In this document: piece by piece, positions 31,746 to 41,563 of the stretch | How the letters are laid out: every line of letters starts with the position of its first letter | How positions within the stretch are numbered: position 1 is the stretch's first letter | Assembly: GCF_049650445.1 (NCBI RefSeq) | Contig: NZ_JBASAD010000034.1 | Coordinates: 23,135-87,134 of the forward strand | Direction: 5' to 3' | DNA: 64,000 nucleotides | DNA from: Castellaniella sp049650445 | GTDB lineage: Bacteria; Pseudomonadota; Gammaproteobacteria; Burkholderiales; Burkholderiaceae_B | Position numbers and translations under genes: made by a program | Notes under the pieces: model-generated | What the model saw: the letters and a program-made list of their open reading frames with translations, nothing else | Database searches by the model: none | What the model was told of the DNA's origin: nothing

Positions 31746-32954
31746 ATGAACGTCAAACAGATATTGCCCAATGCAACTCTTCTGGCGCTTCTGGTGGCAG
31801 CGCTGCCGGTGCATGCTCAGCAAGACGCACCCACCATCCAGCAGCTCGAGCAACAGCTCAGCGAACAGCAGAAGATGCTGGAACAGACCCGTCAAAGCCT
31901 TGAGCGCCTGAAGATCCGCATGCAGGCGCCCGGCAGCGGTCCCGTGCAGGGTCCGGTGGACTATCAGGCCACGGAGCAGGATGCTGTCGGCAAGGCACCG
32001 CCTCACCCTCAAGAGGTCGAGGCCTCGAAAGTCGCTCCGATTCTGGATCAGCCGGGCATCTTGACGCCGCGTGGCCGGTTCGCCATAGAACCGTCGCTGC
32101 AATATGACTATTCGTCCGACAATCAGATCAATCTCATCGGCTTCAGCGTGCTGCCGGCCATTCTCGTCGGTCTGATCGACGTGCGCCAGGTCGACACGAC
32201 GACGGTGACGGCGGCGGCCGCCGTTCGCTACGGCCTGACGAACCGGCTGGAACTGAATGCGAAGATCCCCTATGTGTATGGCCGCCAGAACACCATTACG
32301 CGACCGATTGCCGAGGGTGCCGCCAACGATCAGGTATTCAGCAATTCCGGCCGGGGGATCGGTGACATCCAACTGGGCGCGCGCTATCAATTCAACGACG
32401 GCGGGCTGAACACGCCTTACCTCATCGGTTCCCTGACGGCGTCACTGCCGACCGGTAAAGGCCCCTTCGATATCGATTATTCCCTCAATGGCACTTCGCC
32501 CGGAGGGTTGCCGGTACCGGAAGAACAACCCACCGGCAGCGGCTTTTACGCATTCGATGCCGGCATACTGGCGATCTATCCGTCCGACCCGGTCGTATTC
32601 TTCGGCGGCCTGGACTATGTCTGGAGGCCATCCAGGAATGTCGGCAAAACCATCGGTGCCATGGAGATCGGCACGGTGGACCCCGGCGATTCGATCAAGT
32701 TCAACTTCGGCATGGGCATGTCGCTGAATGAAAAATCCTCGCTCAGCCTGGGCTACCAGCACACTTACGTCATGCCGACGAAATACGACGGCAACTCGGC
32801 GGCCGACTCTCAATCCATCCAGGCGGGGCAGTTGTTGATCGGGTATGGCTATCAGCTCACGCCCAAAACCAATATCAACCTGACCTTGGGCGTGGGCGTG
32901 ACCCGATATGCGCCCAACGCGGAACTGTTGCTGCGCGTTCCCATGACGTTCTAG
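31746..32954 (+). CDS. Outer-membrane beta-barrel with N-terminal coiled coil, FapF-like
   Basis: The 402-residue protein has a signal peptide ending V-H-A-Q, then a coiled coil over residues ~29-60 with heptads of Leu/Gln (Q-Q-L-E-Q-Q-L-S-E-Q-Q-K-M-L-E-Q), a Pro/Gly linker and a long barrel-like region of amphipathic strands from about residue 110 to the terminal Phe (V-P-M-T-F). FapF, the trimeric outer-membrane pore that exports Fap subunits, has the same architecture. As the last gene of the cluster it likely exports the small secreted proteins. It converges on the LuxR gene. Confidence 0.72.
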   Translation: MNVKQILPNATLLALLVAALPVHAQQDAPTIQQLEQQLSEQQKMLEQTRQSLERLKIRMQAPGSGPVQGPVDYQATEQDAVGKAPPHPQEVEASKVAPILDQPGILTPRGRFAIEPSLQYDYSSDNQINLIGFSVLPAILVGLIDVRQVDTTTVTAAAAVRYGLTNRLELNAKIPYVYGRQNTITRPIAEGAANDQVFSNSGRGIGDIQLGARYQFNDGGLNTPYLIGSLTASLPTGKGPFDIDYSLNGTSPGGLPVPEEQPTGSGFYAFDAGILAIYPSDPVVFFGGLDYVWRPSRNVGKTIGAMEIGTVDPGDSIKFNFGMGMSLNEKSSLSLGYQHTYVMPTKYDGNSAADSQSIQAGQLLIGYGYQLTPKTNINLTLGVGVTRYAPNAELLLRVPMTF

Positions 32955-33017
32955 TCAGATGAGCGGGTCTCCCTCCCCGAGGTAGCTACAGGCGCTTGCG
33001 CCGCAGGGGGGGATGGG

Positions 33018-33887
33018 TCAGGTTCGCGGATCCTGCCAGCATCCCAGCGTGGCGCCGCGTGAAATCGCCGCATAGACTGCGGCGTTGCGGCTATTGACAC
33101 CCAGGCGCTGGTACAGGGCTTCGGTATGTGTCTTGACGGTCGCCACGGAGATCGCCAGTTCCCGGCTGATCTTCTTCAGGGGGTAGCCTCTGGCCATCAG
33201 GGCCAGAATGCCGTATTGGCGTGGCGTGAGGCGCAGCAATTCAGCTTCCTGTCTGGCAAGTTCAGCAGTCAGGGCCGGGCCCAGGCCCGTGTCGGCCTGT
33301 TCCTCTGTCGTTGCCGGTGGCGCCGCCAGCAGGTTGCCCGGCGGTTGGCGGACCAGGGTCGGCGGACGGGGCGGGGCGTTCGTGGCCGGATCATCGGCCG
33401 GCGGGCAAGGGGCTGCGCCGTCAAAGTCGTACCAGCGCCGCCTGGGGGCGGCATCGATGTCGGCGGACGGTGTGTCCTGCGTGTCGGCGTGTGGGAAGGC
33501 CGGGTGGGGGAAGCATTTGCCGCCTGCCAGGACGAGCATGATGGATGCCTTCAGCGCATCCTGCGATGCGAATTTGCAGACGTATCCTGCCAGCGCCGGA
33601 GACAGGCTGAGCAGCGAATAGGATGGTTCCAGGGTGTCGGAGAGCAGCAGGATCCTGCGCGGAGCGAATCGTTGCTGCGCGGCGGCGACCAGTTCCTTGA
33701 CATGATCGTAGGCGGTCGGCACGGACAGCAGCATCAGGTCGGTGTCCGGTGGGGGCGGCTGCCCGTGGTCGAACAGCTGTGTGTAGTCGATGCCTCGGCT
33801 GGAGGCATGGCAGTCCAGCGTTTTCAGCAGGTTGAGAAGGCCCAGGCGCAACAGTGTGTTGGGTTCTACGACGGTAATGGTCACCAT
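33018..33887 (-). CDS. LuxR-type regulator with degenerate receiver domain
   Basis: The 289-residue protein has a receiver-like N-terminal domain, a long Pro/Ala-rich linker (~residues 130-205), and a typical LuxR/FixJ helix-turn-helix (L-T-P-R-Q-Y-G-I-L-A-L-M-A-R-G-Y...I-S-V-A-T-V-K-T-H). The receiver lacks phosphorylation residues: the acidic pair is V-E8-P9 and the phospho-Asp position reads L-M-L-L-S. It is therefore probably controlled by something other than phosphorylation. Next to the amyloid-like cluster and convergent with it, it is a likely regulator of that cluster. Confidence 0.82.
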   Translation of the reverse strand: MVTITVVEPNTLLRLGLLNLLKTLDCHASSRGIDYTQLFDHGQPPPPDTDLMLLSVPTAYDHVKELVAAAQQRFAPRRILLLSDTLEPSYSLLSLSPALAGYVCKFASQDALKASIMLVLAGGKCFPHPAFPHADTQDTPSADIDAAPRRRWYDFDGAAPCPPADDPATNAPPRPPTLVRQPPGNLLAAPPATTEEQADTGLGPALTAELARQEAELLRLTPRQYGILALMARGYPLKKISRELAISVATVKTHTEALYQRLGVNSRNAAVYAAISRGATLGCWQDPRT

Positions 33888-34207
33888 CCCGCACTCCGCA
33901 TGGCTCCAAGTGGTGCGACGGTATATTGTTCATCCAAATGGAGCGCATCGGCGGTTATGATTTCCCTAAAAATATCGCCATATCGTTTCAGCCTGTGTCG
34001 TCATGTAGCTGGCGCTGCGGCCGTATCCATGCGCAGAAGAAGGCGGGTCAGGGGGTGTTCCGTGCTGTTGAGCATCGGATGACAAACTGAGTTAAAATGG
34101 TGCGCCTTTTGGGGTGGGGTCATGAACCTCGTGCCAAAAAACGCTATAATTCAACGGTTTGACCAGACTGTCTGGTGACTTCGTTGTCAGGTCGTGAACG
34201 GGTTGTT
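33888..34207 (+). promoter_or_regulatory. Region upstream of the ATP synthase operon
   Basis: No gene is seen. It must hold the promoters of the minus-strand LuxR gene and of the atp operon. TATAAT at 34145-34150, 57 bases before atpI, is a good -10 candidate, with no clear -35 at 17 bases. A second possible pair is TTGAGC 34068-34073 with TAAAAT 34093-34098. Confidence 0.4.
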
Positions 34208-34681
34208 ATGGGTGATCGGGCCGCATCGGATCCGCGCAATGGGTTGGATGATGATTCGTCGGGCGAAGCCAAACCGCTGGTGCTCAACGACGCGGAACGC
34301 GCGCTGATCGCCCGTCGTTCACGGGCTGGTCTGTTTCGGGCGCTGGCGGCGCAGGCATTCACGGGAATGCTGGTGGTGCTGGGCGCCTGGGGAATTGCTG
34401 GGAAGGACGCCGGGTTCTCTGCCCTGATCGGGGCGGCGGCTTATTTTGTACCCAACGCGCTGTTCGCCTTGCGGCTGCTGCTAGGGTACTTCGGGCCGAA
34501 ACGCCCGGGATCGCTCGCCTTTTTCTGGGGCGAATTCCTCAAGCTGCTGATGGTGGCGGGGGTGGTGGTCCTGGTGGCGTGGCAGTGGGGTGGCTGGCTG
34601 CACTGGCTGGCTTTCCTGTTGGGCCTGTTGGGCGTCATGAAGGGGTACGTGGTATTGCTGGCCTTGCGCCGCCTGCCATGA
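34208..34681 (+). CDS. atpI: ATP synthase subunit I
   Basis: The 157-residue protein has an N-terminal soluble segment and four membrane helices, the usual shape of AtpI, a non-structural factor that helps assemble the c-ring and may assist Mg2+ uptake. The Ala/Gly-rich helices and the G-x-x-A-Y-F-V-P-N-A-L-F-A segment fit the family, as does position one of the atp operon. The ATG at 34208 has only a weak ribosome site. A slightly longer N-terminus from an upstream GTG is possible. Confidence 0.88.
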   Translation: MGDRAASDPRNGLDDDSSGEAKPLVLNDAERALIARRSRAGLFRALAAQAFTGMLVVLGAWGIAGKDAGFSALIGAAAYFVPNALFALRLLLGYFGPKRPGSLAFFWGEFLKLLMVAGVVVLVAWQWGGWLHWLAFLLGLLGVMKGYVVLLALRRLP

Positions 34682-34705
34682 TTTGAATACGAAAGAGGGT
34701 TTCCG

Positions 34706-35584
34706 ATGACCGACGCTGTAACGACGCCTCAGTCCGAATATATCCAGCACCACCTGGTTCACCTGAACAATCTCGGGCATAAGCAGGACATCATCGCCAA
34801 CTTCGACGTCGTCAACTACGACTCGCTGTTCTGGTCGGTCCTGATGGGCGCCATCGTCATCTTCTTTCTCTGGCGCGCCGCCAGCCGGGCTACCACCGAC
34901 GTGCCGGGCCGCTTCCAGATGTCCATCGAAATGCTCGTGGGCATGGTCCACGAAGAAGCCAAGGGCATCATTCCCAATGAAACCACGCGCAAGTTCGCCG
35001 CGCCGCTGGCCCTGACCGTGTTCCTCTGGATCACGCTGATGAACACGCTGGACCTGATTCCGGTCGACCTGCTCGGCTGGATCTTCAAGATGACCGGTCT
35101 GGGTGCCGATCACTCGGATCCGCTGTACTATCACCGAATCCTGCCGACGGCCGACCTGAACATTCCCCTGGGCATGTCCATGGGCGTGCTGGCGCTGATG
35201 CTGTACTACGGCATCAAGATCAAGCGCCCGGGCGGCTTCGTCAAAGAACTCTTCACCGCGCCGTTCCATGCGCATGGTGTCGCCGCGCTGATTCTGGCGC
35301 CCTTCAATTTCTTGCTGAACCTCATCGAATATGCGGCCAAGTGCGTGTCGCTGGGCATGCGGCTGTTCGGCAATATGTATGCGGGCGAACTGCTGTTCAT
35401 GCTGATCGCTTTGCTGGGTGGTGCCTGGACGGGGGCGAATGCTTCCAGTATCAGTCTTGCGTTCGGACACGTGCTCGCCGGTTCGGCATGGGCGATCTTC
35501 CACATCCTGATCGTGCTGCTGCAGGCGTTCATCTTCATGATGCTGACCCTGGTGTATATCGGGCAGGCGCACGAAGGCCACTAA
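34706..35584 (+). CDS. atpB: ATP synthase Fo subunit a
   Basis: The 292-residue membrane subunit forms the proton half-channels of Fo. The essential arginine lies in the conserved helix C-V-S-L-G-M-R-L-F-G-N-M-Y-A-G-E-L-L-F, and P-V-D-L-L-G and the C-terminal A-F-I-F-M-M-L-T-L-V-Y-I are typical. It lies 24 bases after atpI, with GAAAGAGG as ribosome site. Confidence 0.98.
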   Translation: MTDAVTTPQSEYIQHHLVHLNNLGHKQDIIANFDVVNYDSLFWSVLMGAIVIFFLWRAASRATTDVPGRFQMSIEMLVGMVHEEAKGIIPNETTRKFAAPLALTVFLWITLMNTLDLIPVDLLGWIFKMTGLGADHSDPLYYHRILPTADLNIPLGMSMGVLALMLYYGIKIKRPGGFVKELFTAPFHAHGVAALILAPFNFLLNLIEYAAKCVSLGMRLFGNMYAGELLFMLIALLGGAWTGANASSISLAFGHVLAGSAWAIFHILIVLLQAFIFMMLTLVYIGQAHEGH

Positions 35585-35628
35585 AAATTCGCCTGGGGCT
35601 TCCCGGGCGGGCTCGCGGGGCTTGCCCT

Positions 35629-35671
35629 GATTTCTGATTTTTTGATTTTTACTAAACAACGTTTACTTACC
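35629..35671 (+). promoter_or_regulatory. AU-rich tract before atpE (translation-enhancer-like)
   Basis: The 43 bases before the AAGGAG of atpE are almost free of G and C runs and contain T6 and T5 runs, in a region otherwise over 60% GC. In E. coli an AU-rich element before atpE raises c-subunit synthesis to the ring stoichiometry; the same role is likely here. Confidence 0.5.
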
Positions 35672-35682
35672 AAGGAGTTGTT

Positions 35683-35925
35683 ATGACCAACGTTGCGTTC
35701 GTTGCTCTCGCTTGCGGTCTGATCATCGGTCTGGGTGCCATCGGCGCTTGCATCGGTATCGGCATGATGGGTGGCAAGTACCTGGAAGCCTCCGCGCGCC
35801 AGCCTGAACTGATGAACACCCTGCAGACCAAGATGTTCCTGCTGGTCGGTCTGATCGACGCGGCCTTCCTGATCGGTGTCGGTCTGGCCATGCTGTTCGC
35901 GTTCGCCAACCCCTTCGTGGGCTGA
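35683..35925 (+). CDS. atpE: ATP synthase Fo subunit c
   Basis: The 80-residue proteolipid has two helices: Gly-rich I-G-L-G-A-I-G-A-C-I-G-I-G and a second with the ion-binding carboxylate D59 in V-G-L-I-D-A-A-F-L-I-G. The polar loop A-R-Q-P-E-L is conserved. The Asp and absence of the sodium-type Gln/Thr ligands point to a proton-driven ring. The ribosome site AAGGAG is strong and preceded by an AU-rich tract, in keeping with high demand for this subunit. Confidence 0.98.
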   Translation: MTNVAFVALACGLIIGLGAIGACIGIGMMGGKYLEASARQPELMNTLQTKMFLLVGLIDAAFLIGVGLAMLFAFANPFVG

Positions 35926-35935
35926 TGACGGCACA

Positions 35936-36029
35936 GGCCTGCGCAATGGGTCGCAGGCCAGGGGTTCGTCGGCGGCCTGCGGGCTGTGGACGGCCGGATT
36001 AGGTGCCTTGCGGAATCGCCGCAAGGCAC
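35936..36029 (+). promoter_or_regulatory. Two hairpins between atpE and atpF
   Basis: GGCCTGCG/CGCAGGCC (35936-35943 with 35952-35959) and GTGCCTTGCGG/CCGCAAGGCAC (36003-36013 with 36019-36029, 5-base loop) are perfect stems. They lie in the 129-base gap after atpE, and could stabilise atpE mRNA or reduce read-through, lowering expression of subunit b against subunit c. Confidence 0.6.
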
Positions 36030-36054
36030 GAACGGGTAAATTAGGAAAACGACC

Positions 36055-36525
36055 GTGAATTTAAACGCGACTCTCTTTTTCCAGATGATCGTGTTTTTCG
36101 TTCTGGGTTGGTTTACGATGAAATTCATCTGGCCGCCCCTGACGAAGGCAATGGATGATCGTCGCCAGAAAATCGCCGACGGTCTGGCCGCCGCCGAAAA
36201 GGGCAAGGCCGATCTGGCCCAGGCCCAGGCCCGCGTCAGTCTGATGGAAGCTGCCTCCAAAACGGAAAACCATTCACGTCTGGCCGAAGCCGAAAAGCAG
36301 GCTTCTGCGCTGATCGACGAAGCCCGCCGCGAAGCCGAAGCCGAAAAGGCCCGGATCGTCGCCCAGGCTCGCCAGGACGCCGCTCAGGAAGTCCAGCGTG
36401 CGCGTGAAACGCTGCGTGCCGAAGTGGCCGTACTGGCCGTCAAGGGCGCCGAGCAGATCCTGCGTCGCGAAGTCGATGCCAAGGCGCACGCCGAGCTGCT
36501 CGACCAGCTCCAGGCGCAACTCTGA
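36055..36525 (+). CDS. atpF: ATP synthase Fo subunit b
   Basis: The 156-residue peripheral stalk subunit has an N-terminal membrane helix (F-Q-M-I-V-F-F-V-L-G-W-F-T-M-K-F-I-W-P-P) and a long Ala/Glu/Arg-rich coiled coil to the end. Start is GTG at 36055 after TTAGGAAAAC, a weaker start than that of atpE, in line with the lower copy number (two per complex). atpH follows 13 bases after the stop. Confidence 0.97.
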   Translation: MNLNATLFFQMIVFFVLGWFTMKFIWPPLTKAMDDRRQKIADGLAAAEKGKADLAQAQARVSLMEAASKTENHSRLAEAEKQASALIDEARREAEAEKARIVAQARQDAAQEVQRARETLRAEVAVLAVKGAEQILRREVDAKAHAELLDQLQAQL

Positions 36526-36538
36526 ACCAGGGCGAGTC

Positions 36539-37078
36539 ATGGCTGAACTGTCTACTATCGCGCGGCCCTACGCCGAGGCCCTGTTCGACTCCGTGCGCAA
36601 TGATGCACACGGGCTCGAATACTGGTCTGGCGTGATGTCGCTGCTGGCCCAGGTGTCCGGCATGCCCGACGTGCTCGAGGCCATGGCCGATCCGCGCCTG
36701 TCCGACGCCCAGCGCACCACGCTGCTGACGGGGCTGGTTCCCCAGGAACTGCCCGTGCAGGCGGTCAATCTGGTCGCTCTGGTGGTCGAAAATGGCCGCG
36801 TCCAGGCGCTGCCCCAGGTAGCCGAGCAATTCGAACTGCTGCGCAACAAGCTCGAGGGCACCGCCCTGGCGCGTATCACCAGCGCCTACCCGCTGAACGA
36901 CGCCCAGGTGGCCGGTCTGCTGCAGGGCTTGGAACGCAAGTTCGGCCTCAAGCTGAAGTCTGAAGTGACGGTCGACCCGGAATTGATCGGCGGGGTGCGT
37001 GTCGCCGTCGGCGATCACGTGCTCGACACTTCCGTGCAGGCCCGGCTGGCCGGTCTGCGCGATACGCTGGCCGCGTGA
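36539..37078 (+). CDS. atpH: ATP synthase F1 subunit delta
   Basis: The 179-residue subunit links the b stalk to the top of F1. It begins M-A-E-L-S-T-I-A-R-P-Y-A-E-A-L-F, the family N-terminus, and the C-terminal part has P-E-L-I-G-G-V-R-V-A-V-G-D. The ATG at 36539 is the start by homology; the frame stays open upstream inside atpF but that is not coding in this frame. atpA follows after 36 bases. Confidence 0.97.
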   Translation: MAELSTIARPYAEALFDSVRNDAHGLEYWSGVMSLLAQVSGMPDVLEAMADPRLSDAQRTTLLTGLVPQELPVQAVNLVALVVENGRVQALPQVAEQFELLRNKLEGTALARITSAYPLNDAQVAGLLQGLERKFGLKLKSEVTVDPELIGGVRVAVGDHVLDTSVQARLAGLRDTLAA

Positions 37079-37114
37079 TGGCGGGCCATACAACAGGATT
37101 CCAGGAGTCTTACC

Positions 37115-38656
37115 ATGCAACTTAACCCGTCCGAGATCAGCGAACTGCTGAAGAGCCGCATCGAAGGCCTGGGCGCGTCCACTGATGTCCGCACTCAGGG
37201 CACGGTCGTGTCGGTCACCGATGGCATCACCCGCATCCACGGTCTGTCCGACGTGATGCAGGGCGAAATGCTCGAATTCCCCAACAACAAGTTCGGCCTG
37301 GCCCTGAACCTGGAACGCGATTCCGTGGGCGCCGTGATTCTGGGCGACTACATCGGCGTGTCCGAAGGCGACGCCGTCAAGACCACCGGCAAGATCCTTT
37401 CCGTGCCGGTCGGTCCCGAACTGCGCGGTCGCGTCGTTGACGCGCTGGGCAACCCGATCGACGGCAAGGGCCCGATCAACGCCAAAGAAACCGACGTGAT
37501 CGAAAAGGTCGCGCCGGGCGTGATCGCGCGTCAGTCCGTGTCGCAGCCGATGCAGACCGGCCAGAAGGCCATCGACTCCATGGTGCCGATCGGCCGTGGC
37601 CAGCGCGAACTGATCATTGGTGACCGCCAGACCGGCAAGACCGCCGTGGCTGTCGACACCATCATCAACCAGAAGGGCAAGGGCGTCACCTGCGTGTACG
37701 TCGCCATCGGCCAGAAGGCTTCCACCATCAACAACGTGGTGCGCAAGCTCGAAGAACACGGTGCGATGGAATACACCATCGTCGTGGCCGCCGCCGCGTC
37801 CGACTCCGCCGCCATGCAGTACCTGGCTGCCTACTCGGGCTGCACCATGGGCGAATACTTCCGCGATCGCGGCGAAGACGCGCTGATCGTGTACGACGAC
37901 CTGACCAAGCAGGCCTGGGCCTATCGCCAGGTGTCCCTGTTGCTGCGCCGTCCGCCCGGACGCGAAGCCTACCCCGGTGACGTGTTCTACCTGCACTCCC
38001 GTCTGCTGGAACGCGCTGCCCGCGTGAACCCCGAATACGTCGAACGGTTCACCAACGGCGCCGTCAAGGGCCAGACCGGTTCGCTGACCGCACTGCCGAT
38101 CATCGAAACCCAGGCCGGCGACGTGTCCGCCTTCGTGCCGACCAACGTGATTTCCATCACCGACGGCCAGATCTTCCTGGAAACCGACCTGTTCAACGCC
38201 GGTATCCGGCCCGCCATCAACGCCGGTATCTCGGTGTCGCGCGTGGGCGGTTCCGCTCAGACCAAGGTCGTCAAGAAGCTGTCCGGTGGTATCCGGACCG
38301 ACTTGGCCCAGTACCGTGAACTGGCCGCCTTCGCGCAGTTCGCCTCCGACCTGGACGACGCCACCCGTCGCCAGCTCGAACGCGGCAAGCGCGTGGTCGA
38401 ACTGCTCAAGCAGCCGCAGTACCAGCCGCAGCAAGTCTGGGAACTGGCGGTGGCACTGTACGCCGTGAACAACGGCCACCTGGACGACCTCGAAGTCGGT
38501 CAGGTGCTGGCCTTCGAAAAGGCCCTGAAGGACTACCTGAAGGCCAAGCACGAAGCCCTGATCCAGCGCATCGAAGACGTGAAGGAACTCTCCAAGGAAG
38601 ACGACGCCGCTCTGGGCGCCGCGATCCTGGAATTCAAGAAGCACGGCACGTTTTAA
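37115..38656 (+). CDS. atpA: ATP synthase F1 subunit alpha
   Basis: The 513-residue regulatory nucleotide-binding subunit has Walker A G-D-R-Q-T-G-K-T near residue 169 and the alpha signature P-A-I-N-A-G-I-S-V-S-R-V-G near residue 367. N-terminal M-Q-L-N-P-S-E-I-S-E-L-L-K contacts delta. Length equals the E. coli protein (513). Start follows CAGGAGTCTTACC. Confidence 0.99.
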   Translation: MQLNPSEISELLKSRIEGLGASTDVRTQGTVVSVTDGITRIHGLSDVMQGEMLEFPNNKFGLALNLERDSVGAVILGDYIGVSEGDAVKTTGKILSVPVGPELRGRVVDALGNPIDGKGPINAKETDVIEKVAPGVIARQSVSQPMQTGQKAIDSMVPIGRGQRELIIGDRQTGKTAVAVDTIINQKGKGVTCVYVAIGQKASTINNVVRKLEEHGAMEYTIVVAAAASDSAAMQYLAAYSGCTMGEYFRDRGEDALIVYDDLTKQAWAYRQVSLLLRRPPGREAYPGDVFYLHSRLLERAARVNPEYVERFTNGAVKGQTGSLTALPIIETQAGDVSAFVPTNVISITDGQIFLETDLFNAGIRPAINAGISVSRVGGSAQTKVVKKLSGGIRTDLAQYRELAAFAQFASDLDDATRRQLERGKRVVELLKQPQYQPQQVWELAVALYAVNNGHLDDLEVGQVLAFEKALKDYLKAKHEALIQRIEDVKELSKEDDAALGAAILEFKKHGTF

Positions 38657-38710
38657 GTAGCGGCCGGGGCGCGCGACGCGTGTCCCGGACAGCCCTGACA
38701 GGATAGTGGA

Positions 38711-39610
38711 ATGGCCGGAATCAAGGAAATTCGAACCAAGATCAAGAGCGTGCAAAACACGCGCAAGATCACCAAGGCGATGGAAATGGTCGCCGCATCC
38801 AAAATGCGCAAGGCGCAGGACCGGATGCGGACGGGCCGTCCCTACGCCACCAAGGTGCGCGCCATCGCGGCCCACCTGATGCAGGCGAACCCGGACTACA
38901 CCCACCCCTACATGGTGGAACGCGAGAAGCTGTCGTCCGTGGGCGTCGTCCTGGTCACCACCGACAAGGGCCTGTGCGGCGGTCTGAATACCAACATCTC
39001 GCGCCTGGTGCTCGCGCGGATCAAGGAATTCGAGCAGCAGGGCGTGCGTGTTCAGGCAACGGCACTGGGCTCCAAGGGTCTGGGGCTGCTGAACCGCGTC
39101 GGTGTCAACGTGGTGTCCTCGGAAGTCCAGTTGGGCGATGCGCCCAACCTGGAGCGTCTGATCGGTGCCATCAAGGTCCAGCTCGACGACTTCGTCGATG
39201 GCAAGGTGGACGCGGTCTATCTGGCGACCAGCCGCTTCGTCAACACCATGAAGCAGGATCCCGGCTTCATCCGCCTGCTGCCGCTGCCTTCGGGCCTGGA
39301 AGACCCCTTCCAGACGGGTTCCCAGGACGAAGAAGCCCTGAAGAACCAATATGGCTGGGACTATCTGTACGAGCCGGATTCCCAGACCGTGATCGACGAG
39401 CTGCTGCTGCGCTACGTCGAAGGCCTGGTCTACCAGGCTGTGGCGGAAAACATGGCCAGCGAGCAGTCCGCACGGATGGTCGCCATGAAGGCCGCGTCTG
39501 ACAACGCCAAGAAAGTCATCGGCGACCTCCAGCTGGTCTACAACAAGACCCGCCAGGCGGCCATCACCAAGGAAATTTCGGAAATCGTGGGCGGCGCCGC
39601 CGCGGTCTGA
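38711..39610 (+). CDS. atpG: ATP synthase F1 subunit gamma
   Basis: The 299-residue central rotor subunit has the typical N-terminal helix (M-A-G-I-K-E-I-R-T-K-I-K-S-V-Q-N-T-R-K-I-T-K-A-M-E-M-V), T-D-K-G-L-C-G-G-L-N near residue 83, and the C-terminal helix with M-K-A-A-S-D-N-A-K-K-V-I-G-D-L. It has about 10 residues more than E. coli, within family range. It lies between atpA and atpD as usual. Confidence 0.98.
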   Translation: MAGIKEIRTKIKSVQNTRKITKAMEMVAASKMRKAQDRMRTGRPYATKVRAIAAHLMQANPDYTHPYMVEREKLSSVGVVLVTTDKGLCGGLNTNISRLVLARIKEFEQQGVRVQATALGSKGLGLLNRVGVNVVSSEVQLGDAPNLERLIGAIKVQLDDFVDGKVDAVYLATSRFVNTMKQDPGFIRLLPLPSGLEDPFQTGSQDEEALKNQYGWDYLYEPDSQTVIDELLLRYVEGLVYQAVAENMASEQSARMVAMKAASDNAKKVIGDLQLVYNKTRQAAITKEISEIVGGAAAV

Positions 39611-39654
39611 TCGACGCAAGCACCGGCAACCCAGAGATACTTATAGGACTAAAC

Positions 39655-41076
<1,422 letters not shown>

Positions 41077-41085
41077 GGATTGCAC

Positions 41086-41511
41086 ATGGCGACTCTGCAC
41101 ATCGAAGTGGTCAGCGCGGAAGCCTCGATCTTTTCCGGCGAGGCGGCCTTCATCGCCCTGCCGGGCGAGTCGGGCGACCTCGGCATCCTGCCGGGGCATA
41201 CTCCGCTGATCTCGCGCGTGCGTCCCGGCACGCTGAAAATCCGGCGTGACGACGGCACCGAGGAATACATCTTCGTGGCCGGTGGCATCCTGGAAGTCCA
41301 GCCGAATTCCGTGACGGTGCTGTCCGACACGGCCATTCGTGCGACCGATCTGGATGAGGCCAAGGCCGTCGCCGCGCGCGAGCGCGCCGAGGAAGCCCTG
41401 CGCAACACCAAGGAAAAGGCCGACATCGCCGTCGTCGAGGCCGAACTCGCCATGCTGGCGGCCCAGGCCGCCGCTGCGCGCAAGTTCAGCCAGAAGCGCA
41501 GCTCGCACTGA
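41086..41511 (+). CDS. atpC: ATP synthase F1 subunit epsilon
   Basis: The 141-residue subunit has an N-terminal beta sandwich (T-L-H-I-E-V-V-S-A-E-A-S-I-F-S-G and G-E-S-G-D-L-G-I-L-P-G-H-T-P-L) and a C-terminal helical pair (A-R-E-R-A-E-E-A-L) that can inhibit ATP hydrolysis. The ATG at 41086, after AAGGAT, is preferred to an in-frame TTG two codons earlier. It is the last gene of the operon and is followed by a terminator. Confidence 0.97.
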   Translation: MATLHIEVVSAEASIFSGEAAFIALPGESGDLGILPGHTPLISRVRPGTLKIRRDDGTEEYIFVAGGILEVQPNSVTVLSDTAIRATDLDEAKAVAARERAEEALRNTKEKADIAVVEAELAMLAAQAAAARKFSQKRSSH

Positions 41512-41530
41512 TCCGGTCTTTCGCAGTCAA

Positions 41531-41558
41531 GAAAAAGCGCCCGACAGGGCGCTTTTTC
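41531..41558 (+). terminator. Intrinsic terminator of the atp operon
   Basis: GAAAAAGCGCCC and GGGCGCTTTTTC form a perfect 12-bp stem with a GACA loop, and the T run TTTTTCTTTTT follows. It is 19 bases after the atpC stop. Confidence 0.93.
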
Positions 41559-41563
41559 TTTTT

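Noticed and set aside
36440..39619. 1059-codon open frame on the minus strand opposite atpH, atpA and atpG
   Set aside because: It is antisense to well-conserved ATP synthase genes; the long open frame comes from GC-rich codon bias. No domain is recognisable.
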